Of a stretch of 64,000 nucleotides of DNA, positions 45,774 through 57,185 are shown piece by piece. The position numbers and the translations under genes were made by a program. Under the pieces are notes generated by a model, which saw only the letters and a program-made list of their open reading frames with translations, did no database searches and was not told where the DNA came from. The DNA is from Lytechinus pictus (Eukaryota > Echinodermata > Echinoidea > Temnopleuroida > Toxopneustidae). Numbering within the stretch: the stretch's first letter is position 1; every line of letters begins with the position of its first letter. The DNA lies in NCBI RefSeq assembly GCF_037042905.1, contig NC_087247.1:41081920-41145919 (forward strand), written 5' to 3'.

Positions 45774-46247
45774 TGTTTATGGGATTTTATGCACTATGTA
45801 ATTTGTTACAAATTTTTTTCAGAATTTAGAGGGTTAATAACAAAAATAGTTCAAAAGAAGCCAGATATAGCCATCACGGTACACTCAGGGCGGGCTACAC
45901 AACAGTTTGTCACATGCGAAATGAGGTGACGAGGGGCGGGGAAAACGCGGCATAACCGGCGAGCTATATGCTAGCACGCTACGTCTACGTACGTCTGCAC
46001 AGTTGCAGATATCTATTCTGCAGAAACAGACCCTGATTGATTGTGAAGCGGCTCGGGCATTCTGTACATAACAAGTCAAGGATGCCCTCTGCAGAAAGCC
46101 CGGGGGGGGGGGGGGGCAGTCAAATATATTGTTGTGCACACGCGTGACCAAAAAAAAAAAAACGCGTTTAAAGGGGTGTTTTTTCAGTTTTGGACCTATG
46201 TTTTGGACGCGGGCCGCGCGTGCACTCGCCAAGTGCACTCGTTACGG

Positions 46248-46446
46248 CAGGGGCGGATCCAGGATTTTCCAAAGGGGGGGGGGGGCAAATTTTTCGGGTT
46301 TTCAACCACAAAGTAAGAATATTTCGTACCAGAAAAAATTTAACAAGCAAAAAAAAAAGGTCTTTTTTTAAATTAAAAATTGTAATTTTGCTTCTCAAAG
46401 GGGGCGGGGGCACGTGCCCCTTGTGCCCCCCCTGGATCCGCGCCTG
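46248..46446. mobile_element. hAT MITE, 199 bp
   Basis: The ends CAGGGGCGGATCCAGGATT and CTGGATCCGCGCCTG are inverted. The flanking 8-mers CGTTACGG (46240–46247) and CGTTAAGG (46447–46454) match at 7 of 8. An 8-bp duplication with CAG ends is the hAT signature. Confidence 0.85.
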
Positions 46447-46459
46447 CGTTAAGGGCCCG

Positions 46460-47165
46460 TGTCAAAAACACAAATTTTCAAAATAGGGGGTAGTTTTGAC
46501 AGACGGGGCAGTAATAGCATTGATCCAAAATTCCGAGTGGGGTCCGGCCGGATATGGCGGATGGAGCAAAAAAATTGACCTTCAAGGTAATACATATATA
46601 TCTATTTGTCCGGATTTTGACATTATTTACTATTCAGAAAATACTGTCGTATAGGGCCTATAGTATTAACCGGGAGTATTAATCATTTCCTTTATTTCTC
46701 TTTTTTTTCTTATCATGAAACTTTTGGTGGTCATGGCCCCAACCCCCATCTGTACATAAGTGCTCTGAACAATTCCCAAACAGTATCACGACAGTACACT
46801 TTCCATGAGCATAGACCCTTGATTATTTTGGTATTAATTATTTTTGGCTATGAAGCGAGCATGCAATAGTGCCGCTTGCCAGGGGTAGATCGGTGGGGAT
46901 ATGTGGAACTTGAGGGGATAAAAGGAAAGGGGTGAGAAGGATAATTCTTACTGAAAAGGCCCTGCACCCACCCGCGCCCCATCCCATGAGAAAAACAAGA
47001 GTAAGCTCTAGGGAGAAATGAATTAAATAATTTCCCACACTGTTTTTTATAGGCCCCCTCGCTAGCAAACAGAGCATAAACTTATAACGGAAATTAAGGA
47101 AAAGAAAATATGTGAAAGGGGAAAAGAAGGGAAGGGGAATATAAAAGAAAGAAATAAGAAGGGCT
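46460..47165. other. No gene seen
   Basis: Mixed sequence between the hAT MITE and the next LINE. The open frames here have no recognisable family. Confidence 0.4.
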
Positions 47166-48477
47166 GTAATATCAAATATATCATATATAAACTATGGAAT
47201 TCCTCAGGGCTCCATACTTGGACCAATTTTATTTACAATTTACATAAATGATCTCATAATACAAGTAAAAAACTGCAAATTGCATTTATATGCAGATAAA
47301 AAATGTGTTATATTATTCTAATAGAAATATTGATATTATTGAAAAAAATCTAAATTTTGATCTCCGTAAAATTCATAACTGGTTATGTTGTAATAAACTA
47401 AGTCTTAATGTTAATAAAACCATTTGCATGTTATTTGGGACTGGGACAATGCTATCTAAATGTGATACTTTAAATGTAACTATATCTGGTAAACGCATTG
47501 ATCAACGAAATACTGTTAAATATCTGGGAATGTGACCTTGATCCAAAGTTAAAATGGAATATACATATTGACGAAATGTGCACTAAAATTAGTAAGGTAG
47601 TCAGCTTTCTGGCCCGTCTTGGACATTTTATATCAGAACCCAATCTTAAGATAGTTTACAATTCTATTATCCTTCCACTTTTTGATTATGCAGATATTGT
47701 TTATGATTCGGCAAGCAAAAATACACTGACCGTTTGCAAAAATTACAAAATAGGGCCGGACGTCTCATTTTAAAAATAAATCCGTTTAATCACGTTTCAA
47801 ACAATGATATTCATATCAAATTAGGATGGCAGTCTCTCAAATCAAGGCGTAAATCACATTTAAACATAATGGTATACAAATCCCTTCATAACTTAGCCCC
47901 ACCTTATTTAGAAGAGTATTTCCAATATTGTAATTATTCGTATTCTCTCCGATCGCAAGGAAATGTTAAAATTCCCAAACCCAAGAGTGAATGCTGTCGA
48001 AGAACGTTCTTATATAGAGGATCACGAGGATATAATGATCTACCATCTACAATAAAATTATCAAATAGCCTATTTACTTTTTATACAAATTTAAATCAGA
48101 TAATTCAGCCTTGCCCTAACCTTTAAAAGAAATACTAGCGACAAGTGGGTGGGTGGGGGGAGGGGGGTCGCGTTAGGGTATAGATGTATTCTCTTGCATT
48201 CTTTTTGTTGTTTTTCATTATTGTTTAGCTCAATTATTTCTAATGTATAATTCTATTTTATATAATGTACAGTAACTGTTGTTATGTTATGTACAGTAAC
48301 TGTTGTTACGTATTCTCTGGACCCCAGGGAAGAACAGTTTTGTTATATTAACAAAGCTGAGTGGGTTTATCCAGCCATCTCACTATACTTTTGATTTTAT
48401 TATGTACATACATTTACCTTGTATTGTTTTTAACATTGTGATATGGAAAATAAATACCAATACCAATACCAAAAAAA
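47165..48477 (+). pseudogene. 5'-truncated LINE, RT C-terminal half
   Basis: Plus-strand fragments read [20 protein letters not shown], then LYAD followed by a frameshift that destroys the YADD box. Then come NKLSLNVNKTICMLFGTG, DPKLKWNIHIDEMCTKISK, IILPLFDYADIVYDSAS, LQKLQNRAGRLILK and LGWQSLKSRRKSHLNIM. The last frame ends at 48126. The 3' tail is a tandem AATACC repeat at 48450–48470. At least three frameshifts are present. Confidence 0.9.
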
Positions 48478-48867
48478 GGGCAAGAAGAGTAAAACTGGGT
48501 CAAAAGCTCTACGGAGAGCGCGTATTTTTTTATATGCCATGAAATTTAGACCTGAAAGTCTTTTGTATTTATATGTTTTATTGTGTCAACACAGACCAAG
48601 TATATAAACAAAAAAATAACAAATCAAACATACAATTAATCATAACATCATTAGAAAAAAATGTAGAAATAATAAATTTAAAAAAAAAAGAAAGAAAAGC
48701 GGATAGTTTTACATGCAATGACACAGACGTGATATTTTGAACAACTTTGATAAAGAGTATTCGTATGCTCAGAACAGGATACATAAAATGATACATGTGC
48801 AGATGTCAAAAATTATAAATCAAACTTCCATTTGATAAAATGAGCTGCGAGTTTGTGTCTTTTTTTG

Positions 48868-49200
48868 TCACACAATATTCAATTTCTTTTTGCTTCTTAA
48901 CAAAAGATCTAAATGCTCCAAATTTTGGATCAACTTTGCTAAATTTACAAATGAAAATAAAGTACTGCAATAATAAAAATATGAACCTATATCATCCGGA
49001 TCACCAAACATTTTTCTGAAATTAGATAAAGTAAAATTGGAATTAAACTTCTGTATTGAAATAGTTAACAAATCTTGCCACAGGGGTGAAACCTTTTCAC
49101 AATCACAAAATATATGAACCGATGTTTCAGGGAATTTGTTGCAAAATTCACAGAAAGGGGAATCTTTCCTTTTAATCTTGAAAAGAAAATCATGAAGCAT
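48868..49200 (-). pseudogene. LINE C-terminal zinc-binding domain (zf-RVT type)
   Basis: The frame has FLFKIKRKDSPFCEFCNKF, ETSVHIFCDCEKVSPLWQDL. The Cys-x2-Cys…His-x3-Cys-type cluster before PLWQ is typical of the C-terminus of Tx1/L1-group reverse transcriptases. It belongs to the LINE interrupted at 49295. Confidence 0.82.
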
Positions 49201-49959
49201 TTGAAAATAAAACTTTGAAATAAAATGAACGAATTTTAGTGTCTATCGAACATTTGAAGTTATTGCTATGTATTTTCTCCCATAAATATTGTCATAGTCC
49301 GGGTTATAATTGAGCAAGGTGCCACAAGAAAAAGGAGAAATTTTCATATAGTGCTTCTAGACCAGTTTTTTACGCTGAATATGAATATATGAGGTAACTA
49401 GGCTGTATCCTGAAAATTAACCCGTGAGGGCGCTTTTTTCAAAATGGCCGCCAAATTTTCAGAACATTTGAATTTTCGTACATAGATTTTGACATAAATA
49501 TTCCATTGCCACAAAATTAGTGTCATATGAAAGACAAATAAATTTTCTACAATTTGGTACTATTTATAGGGGATAAGTAGGTCATTTGGCTGAGATTTTA
49601 AGTAGAAAACTGCATTTTTTGTCATTTTTTCCCAAAAATTGAAAATTTTGCAAATACATGATTTTACATAATTCTAAGAAAAATAAATGAATTACCTTGA
49701 AATGTTCCAGAAAACTTAATTGACATACTATTATCATGTGGATGAAATTCCAACTCTGTATCATTCTTCTTAGCATATTTATAAGGTATCAAACTTGAAT
49801 ACTTCAATTTCAGAAATGTCGCTTTTTGTATGCATTTCCATAGACTAATACGTATAACATGTACATGTATAATATGTATAATGTATAGTTTAATAAAATT
49901 TAAAGGCAATTATCTCCGCTTTTTAACCACTTGGAGAGTTAAGAGTAGGCTTTTCTCTA

Positions 49960-51885
49960 TCAGCTACATAAAACAAAATGTTGGCACATCGAGGCCTAAC
50001 ACTCTCATGGGGTGGGGGTGTCGAAGCCCCCCCCCCCCCCACCCCCTTTGGCTATATCATGTTGTTGTATATTGCCTATTGGAAAATCACTATTTTTTGA
50101 AGCACCCATTGAGGCAAAAGGCATTTCTGCTATACAGTACAGCCACTTTAATTACTTTGAAACCACTTGGAGAGGAAAAGAGTAAGCTTTGTCATGTTTG
50201 TTCTACCAGCTATATCAAAAGAAGTGGCACGTACATCGAAGCCAACCCCTCTCGGGGGGGGGGGGGCGCTGGGGAAGTCACCCCTCCCCCTTTTGCTTAT
50301 TGCCAATGTATTTGGAAATTCACCATTTTGGACCCAACATTGAGGCAAAAAAGCGTTTGTGCTTTATAGTATTTTATCAATTTGAGAGAGTAGAGTTTGT
50401 TCTACCAGCTACATAAATAAGCGCTAGCACATCGAACCCTAGCCCTCTCAGGGGCTGTCTAAGTCACCCCCTCCTCTATATCATGTATGTTGCCTATTTA
50501 TTGGAAATTTCACCATTTTGGATCACCCATTGAGGCATAAGGGCGTTTCTATATCATACAGCCAATTTTATTTTCTTGCAATTACTTTGAGAGAAAAGCG
50601 TAGGCTTTGCTCTATCAGCTACAAATTATTAAGAAGCGCTGGCACATCGAAAAATATCCCTCTCAGGCGCTGTCTAAGTCAACCCCTCCCCCTCTATATC
50701 ATGTATATTGCCTATTTATTGGAAATTACACCATTTTGAATCACCCATTGAGGCAAAAGTGCGTTTCTACTATATAGCCAATTTCATTTTCTTGCAATGA
50801 CTTGGAGAGGAAAGAGTAGGCTTTGCTCTATCAGCTGCATATAAACAAGTGCTGGCAAAGAAAAGCCTACCCCTTCCGGGATGCTGTTGAAATCACCCCA
50901 TCCCTTTTGCATTATAGCATATTTATTGAAAAATTCACCATTTTGGAGCCCCCATTTAGGCAAAAAGGCGTTTCTGATATAGTTCTGCCACTTTTACTGC
51001 CTTGAAACCACTTAGGGAGGAAAGAATAGGATTTGCTTTATCAGCCACATATAAAGAAGTGCTGGCAAATAAAAGCCTACCCCCTCCGGGAGGCTGTTGA
51101 AATCACCCCACCCCTTTTGCATTATTGCCTATTTATTGGAAAATTCACCATTTTGGAGCCCCCATTTAGGCAAAAAAGCATTTCTGATATAGTTCTGCCA
51201 CTATTACTGCCTTGAAACCACTTAGGGAGTAAAGAATAGGTTTTGCTTTATCAGCTACATAAAAAGATGTGCTGGCAAATAAAAGCCTACTCCCTTTAGG
51301 GGACTGTCGAAATTACCCTACCCCCCCCCCCCCACTTGAAATTCACCATTTTGGAGCCTCCATTGAGGAAAAAAGGCGTTTATGATATATAGTTCTGCCA
51401 CTTTTAAATCCTTGAAACCACTTAGGGAGGAAAGAATAGGTTTTGCTTTATCAGCCACATATAAAAAAGTGCAGGCAAACAGCAGGAGGCTGTCGAAATC
51501 ACCCATCCCTTTTGCATTATTGCCTATTTATTGAAAAAATCACCACTTTGGAGCCCCCATTGGAGCAGAAAGTCATTTCTGATTATGTTTCTGCCTTTTT
51601 TCACCCTTGAAAACTCTTGGAGAGAAAAAATAGGCTTTGCTTTAACAGCTACATATAAAGACATGCTCGCAAATAAAAGCCTATCCCCATCAGAGGGCTG
51701 TTGAAATTACCCCACCCCTTTTTCATTATTGCTTATTTATTGGAAAATTCACCATTTTGGAGCCCCCATTGAGGCAAAAAGGCGGTTCTGATATATAGTT
51801 CTACCACTATTACCGCCTTGAAACTACTTGGAGAGGAAAGAGTAGGCTTTCCTCTAACAGCTACATATAAAGAAGTGGCTCTACT
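49960..51885 (+). repeat. About 200-bp tandem array, left arm
   Basis: Repeated blocks include ACCATTTTGGA (50324, 50510, 50937, 51147, 51345 and 51748, variants between), CATTGAGGCAAAA, GAAACCACTTGGAGAGGAAA and CTATCAGCTACATA. Units are diverged and some are shortened. Confidence 0.85.
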
Positions 51886-51887
51886 AT

Positions 51888-53550
51888 ATACAAAAAACAC
51901 TTTTTTGCCTCAATGGGGCTCCAAAATGGCGAGTTTTCCAATGAATTGGAAAAAATCGTAAAAAAGGTGGGGTAACATCTATATAGTCCCCTGAAGTGGG
52001 TCAGGCTTCGATATGGCAGCAATTCGTTATATATAGCTGAAAGATGGGAACCTACTCTTTCCTCTCCAAGTGGTTTCAAGAAAATGAAATTGGGTATTTT
52101 ATACAGCAGAAGTGCATATCGCCTCAATGGGGGCTCAAAAGTTGTGAATTTTCAAATAATTAGGCAATAATGCAAGAGGGGTGGGGTGATTTGACAGCCG
52201 CCAAGATAGGTAAGCTTCAATGTGCCAGCACTTCTTTGTAGAGCAAAGCATATTCTTTCCTCCTTAATTGGTTTCAAGGCAATAAAAGTGGCAGAACTTT
52301 ATATCAGAGATGTCTTTTTACCTCAATGGGGGCTCAAAAAAGGTGAATTTCGAATAAATAGGTAATAACGCAAAGGGGTGAGGGGGTGATTTCGACAGCC
52401 CCCAGAAGGGGGTAGGCTTTTATTTGCCAGCACAAAATTATGTAGCTGATAGAGCAAAGCCTATTCTTTCCTCTCTAAGTGGTTTCAAGGCAATAAAAGT
52501 GGCAGAACTATATATCAGAGACGCCTTTTTGCTTCAATGGGGGCTCCAAAATGGTGACTTTTCAACAAATAGCCCAAAACCGAAAATTAGTGGGGTAACT
52601 TCTACAGCCGCTTGAAGGAGATACGCTTTGATTTGCCAACACTTCTTTATATGTAGCTGATAGAGCAAAGCCTACTCTTTCCTCTCCAAGTCATTGCTAG
52701 AAAAGAAATTTGCTGTACTATATAGTAGAAACGCCCTTTGCCTCAATGGGTGATGCAAATTGTGACTGTCCAATAGATAGTCAATTACCGAAAATTGGTG
52801 GGGTAAATTCTACAGCCCCCTGAACATTATGAAGGGGATAGGCTTTGATTTGCCAACACTTCTTGATATGTAGCTGATAGAGCAAAGCCTAATCTTTCCT
52901 CTCCAAGTCATTACAAGAAAATAAAATTGGCTGTACTATATAGTAGGAACGCGCTATTGCCTGAATGGGTGATCCAAAATGGTGAAATATCCAATAAATC
53001 GGCAATATACATGATATAGAGGGGGGGGGGGTGACTTAGACAGCCCATGAGAGGGCTAGGGTTCAATGTGCCAGTGCTTATTTATATGTAGCTGGTAGAA
53101 CAAACTCTACTCTTTCCTCTCTAAGTGGTTTCAAATCAATAAAATGGCGTGTACAACAAAGCACAAACGATTTCTGGCCTCAATGTTGGGTCCAAAATTG
53201 TGAATTTTCAAATAAATTGGCAATATTAAGCAACCCCCCCCCCCCCCGAGAGGGGTAGGCTTCGATGTGCCACTTTGTATGTAGCTGGTAGAACAAAGCC
53301 TATATACTCTTTCCTCTCCAAGTGGTTTCAAAGCAATCAAAGTGACTGTACTGTATAGCAGAAATGCCTGTTTTTGCTTCAATGGGTGCTCCAAAAAACA
53401 GAGATTTTTCCAACAAATAGGCAATATACAACAACAGGGGAGGGTGACTTCGACACCCCCACCCCATGAGAGGGTCAGGCCTTGATGTGCCAACATTTTG
53501 TTTTATGTAGCTGATAGAGAAAAGCCTACTCTTAACTCTCCAAGTGGTTA
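51888..53550 (-). repeat. About 200-bp tandem array, right arm
   Basis: It has the same unit in inverse orientation (TTTTGCCTCAATGG, TATGTAGCTGATAGAGC, TCCAAGTGGTTTCAA). Unit-to-unit divergence is larger than the divergence between the outer arm ends. Confidence 0.85.
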
Positions 53551-55019
53551 AAAAGCGGAGATAATTGCCTTTAAATTTTATTAAACTATACATTATACAT
53601 ATTATACATGTACAGTACATGTTATACGTATTAGTCTATGGAAATGCATACAAAAAGCGACATTTCTGAAATTGAAGTATTCAAGTTTAATACCTTATAA
53701 ATTTGCTAAGAAGAATGATACAGAGTTGGAATTTCATCCACACGATAATAGTATATCAATAAAGTTTTCTGGAACATTTCAAGGTAATTCATTTATTTTT
53801 CTTAGAATTATGTAAAATCATGTATTTGCAAAATTTTCAATTTTTGGGAAAAAATGACAAAAAATGCAGTTTTCTACTTAAAATCTCAGCCAAATGACCT
53901 ACTTATCCCCTATAAATAGTACCAAATTGTAGAAAATTTATTTGTCTTTCATATGACACTAATTTTGTGGCAATGGAATATTTATGTCAAAATCTATGTA
54001 CGAAAATTCAAATGTTCTGAAAATTTGGCGGCCATTTTGAAAAAAGCGCCCTCACGGGTTAATTTTCAGGATACAGCCTGGTTACCTCATATATTCATAT
54101 TCAGCGTAAAAAACTGGTCTAGAAGCACTATATGAAAATTTCTCCTTTTTCTTGTGGCACCTTGCTCAATTATAACCCGGACTATCAGGCATGGGTAAGA
54201 TACTGCTCCAATATTCATAACGTGCGTCGATCAGGGCTAGATTTGCCACTCAAGATATTATAAGCGTAGCTGGATAATTTTTTAATACCTATCAATTTGA
54301 GAATTAACATATGATGAACATCGGCACTATTATGGACACCAGTATTTTGAAGATTGGGAATAAGCCATGCAGTCTTTAGGGATATTCTGGATTAGAAAAT
54401 TAAAATTTCTTCTGTCAGAACGGGGTATATTAAAATCCAAGATTAGTTCTTCAAACAGTTATGGCCAGGGAGGGGTGGATTAAGCAAATATGATATTGTG
54501 TGAACATTTTTATCATAGCATGCACCATAATAAAAGTATTGTTCGGATTTGGAACGAATAAATCTGTTAAACCATAATGACTGACATGCACTTAAGTCAG
54601 AAAAACTACCGTCAAAGATATCACGATACAGGTGCGTAAAGAATCAGCAAGTTGTATACATCCCAGACCCAGAGATCTTAAAACACATTCAGGCTCATAT
54701 GGTTTCCAAAGAATATTTTAATCTTGATGAAAAGATTCTAAAAAGGACTATTCAATATATTATTTCCATGGCGAAGTATACTGATCTGTCATCAAGAAGG
54801 TATTGCACCCAAAACATCTTTTGAGCTATAGGGCAAATGCATAGTGGTCTATATACTCAGGGCCGTAGCTAGAGGGGGGGGGGGTATGGGGGGTTGTGAC
54901 ACACCCCCCCCCCCAACATTCGTGGCAGTCGGCAAAATCATGTACCAGTTGGCAAAATGGAGGATAGGGGAGAAAAAGAAAGAAAGAAAGAGCGAGAGAG
55001 AGAGGGGGAGAGAGAGAGA

Positions 55020-55160
<141 letters not shown>

Positions 55161-56129
55161 AAAAATAGGGGTACTAAGCTTCGAAGAAGGTTACGACTTT
55201 TAGAGTAAAGACAACCAATTGGCAAATCCAAGTCCATGTAGCCAGGCTTAGAGCCCTACTAGTCAGCAAAATACAAAGGACGAAATAGATGGAGCTAGAA
55301 TAACACACAAAGTAAGCCACCAGTCCTCCCCCAATATGAACAAGCTTGTTAGTTTGCAAATTATACCACATTTATTGATGATTTAACAAACACATTAGTT
55401 TTGTAAAATTAGAGGCAAGACTAGGTACATAAATATTGGGTGGGATGAATTTCCAAGGTTTAAGTTGAATAATCAAAGCCAAAGTATAGTTGGCAATTAT
55501 AAAGTGGGCCTATTAAAGTGGCAGAACACTATACGCTCTACCAGTCAGCAAATTAATGTACAAGTACTGCCCCGTTTCAGATCTGAAAAGAACAGAACAC
55601 AAGACTTAAAAACTGGTAACTCTGCAGTTGGCAAATTCATGAAGACAAGTCTACAACTTGCAGACTTGTCTACAAGTTTGCAGTTGGCAAAAACCACAAA
55701 AATGTTCTAAGTTATTTTTACTAAACTTTTTTTTTAATTTATGGTGTTAGAATGTGCTTAGGGTGGGGATGGGGGCAGGTTGGGGTTGCATCATTCTTGG
55801 TGCTCGCATTGTCTGACTAATGAGATATATAGTCCTGTTGTATTTTAACTTTTTAAGTCCATAAAGATTATGCACCAAATTATATCCTCGCACTTCAAGT
55901 TATCATTGTTTTATGTAGTTACATATGCTTTTTTCATGACTATATACTTAAAGTGATTGCCCCCTTTTAAGGCCTTAATAAAACATTTCCAGTCTGTGCT
56001 TACGTTCGCATTGGTGTGGACCGATGTAGATACCGGGCTGGTGTTAAATCAACACCGGCGTTTTTGCAGTGCACGAATTCCTAAAGACAGTCCTTAAAAT
56101 GTCCCTTTTTCTGATCTAATTATAACAAA

Positions 56130-56695
56130 TTTTCAGCTCGCGCTTCGCGCTCGCATAGCTTAATTAGTGAAATAGTAAATTCCTACAAACAAGCCATAGA
56201 ATGCCCCTCTTCATGTCTGAATTTCAAAAATTGTCAGCTCGCGCTTCTCGCCCGCAATATTTCAGTAGTGAAATACGTATCATTTTCATGATTACAATGA
56301 CCACAAAAAGTGCTTCATGTGCCAGTGTAATTCTAACAAAATCAGCAAGCGCTTGGCGCTCGCATTAGATGACTATGATGAGATACGTAAGCACTTCATA
56401 AATTCCAAAAGATAGTCCTGAAAATGTCCCTTTTTAGGGTTAAGTTATACGATAGATTTCAGCTCGCGCTTCGCGCTCGCATCGTTTGTTTTGTAAGACA
56501 GGTACGTATCATGATTACATAACTTTGCTTATAATATGTCCCTTTTTAGGACTGAATATAAAACATTTTCAGCTCGCGCTTCGCGCTCGCATTATTTGAT
56601 CACTAAGATACATATCCGTTTAATGGCACAGTCCTTAAAATGTCTCTATCAGGTCAGTATACCTGGCAATTGAGCGCGCTTCGCGCGCCTACTTA
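56130..56695 (+). repeat. Spaced CTCGCGCTTCGCGCTCGCAT repeats
   Basis: Six copies of a GC-rich motif, near 56135, 56237, 56345, 56461, 56571 and 56675, are spaced roughly 100–115 bp. The repeating unit also contains AAAATGTCCCTTTTT. The motif core GCGCTTCGCGC can form a small hairpin. Confidence 0.8.
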
Positions 56696-57185
56696 ATGAC
56701 TCAAAATTTTTGCTGGTGCCCCCCCCCCAATGCCGTGACCCACGGTACGCCACTGTTAGCAGCAGCACTCTTGAAATTTTAGTTGAGACATCTTGCACAG
56801 AAGGTCAATTAAAAATTAACAAATCTTTGATTTTTATATTATTAATACATAGGGTATATCATTATACTGCAAGTTAGCAACTACGGCACACTAGCCTATC
56901 TATTTTGATCCAAAATGTTTATTTTTAAAGTGCAAATATCTTTGTATATCTTTGTATATTTTACCATAAAGTATTCACCAAATGCCACTAATTCAATTCT
57001 AAAAATTCAAAATATTTTAGCATGTGATTATTGGAGGGGGGGGCACATCCCCCATCAGACTCCCCCTGTACTCACGTTGGCGCTGTCACGCCAAATTTAG
57101 TTGGCAAATTTAGCTGGTACACCCCCCCAACAAAATGCTTCTGGCTACGGCCCTGTATATACTATTCGAAGGCCACATTGGCTAC

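Larger units (their letters stand above)
49295..54184. mobile_element. Second giant foldback element, 4890 bp, with about 200-bp satellite arms
   Basis: The termini TAGTCCGGGTTATAATTG and its mirror are flanked by TCA on both sides (49292–49294 and 54185–54187). The outer 600 bp of the arms are nearly identical in inverse orientation. Inside, each arm is a head-to-tail array of diverged units of about 190–225 bp, eight to ten per arm. Arm orientation switches near 51885. Removing the element rejoins a LINE reading frame. No long ORF is present. Its sequence is unrelated to the 29.3-kb palindrome, but the architecture is alike. Confidence 0.9.

Noticed and set aside
45885..46238. 117-residue minus-strand ORF next to the BED ORF
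   Set aside because: It crosses poly-C and poly-A tracts and has no recognisable motif.
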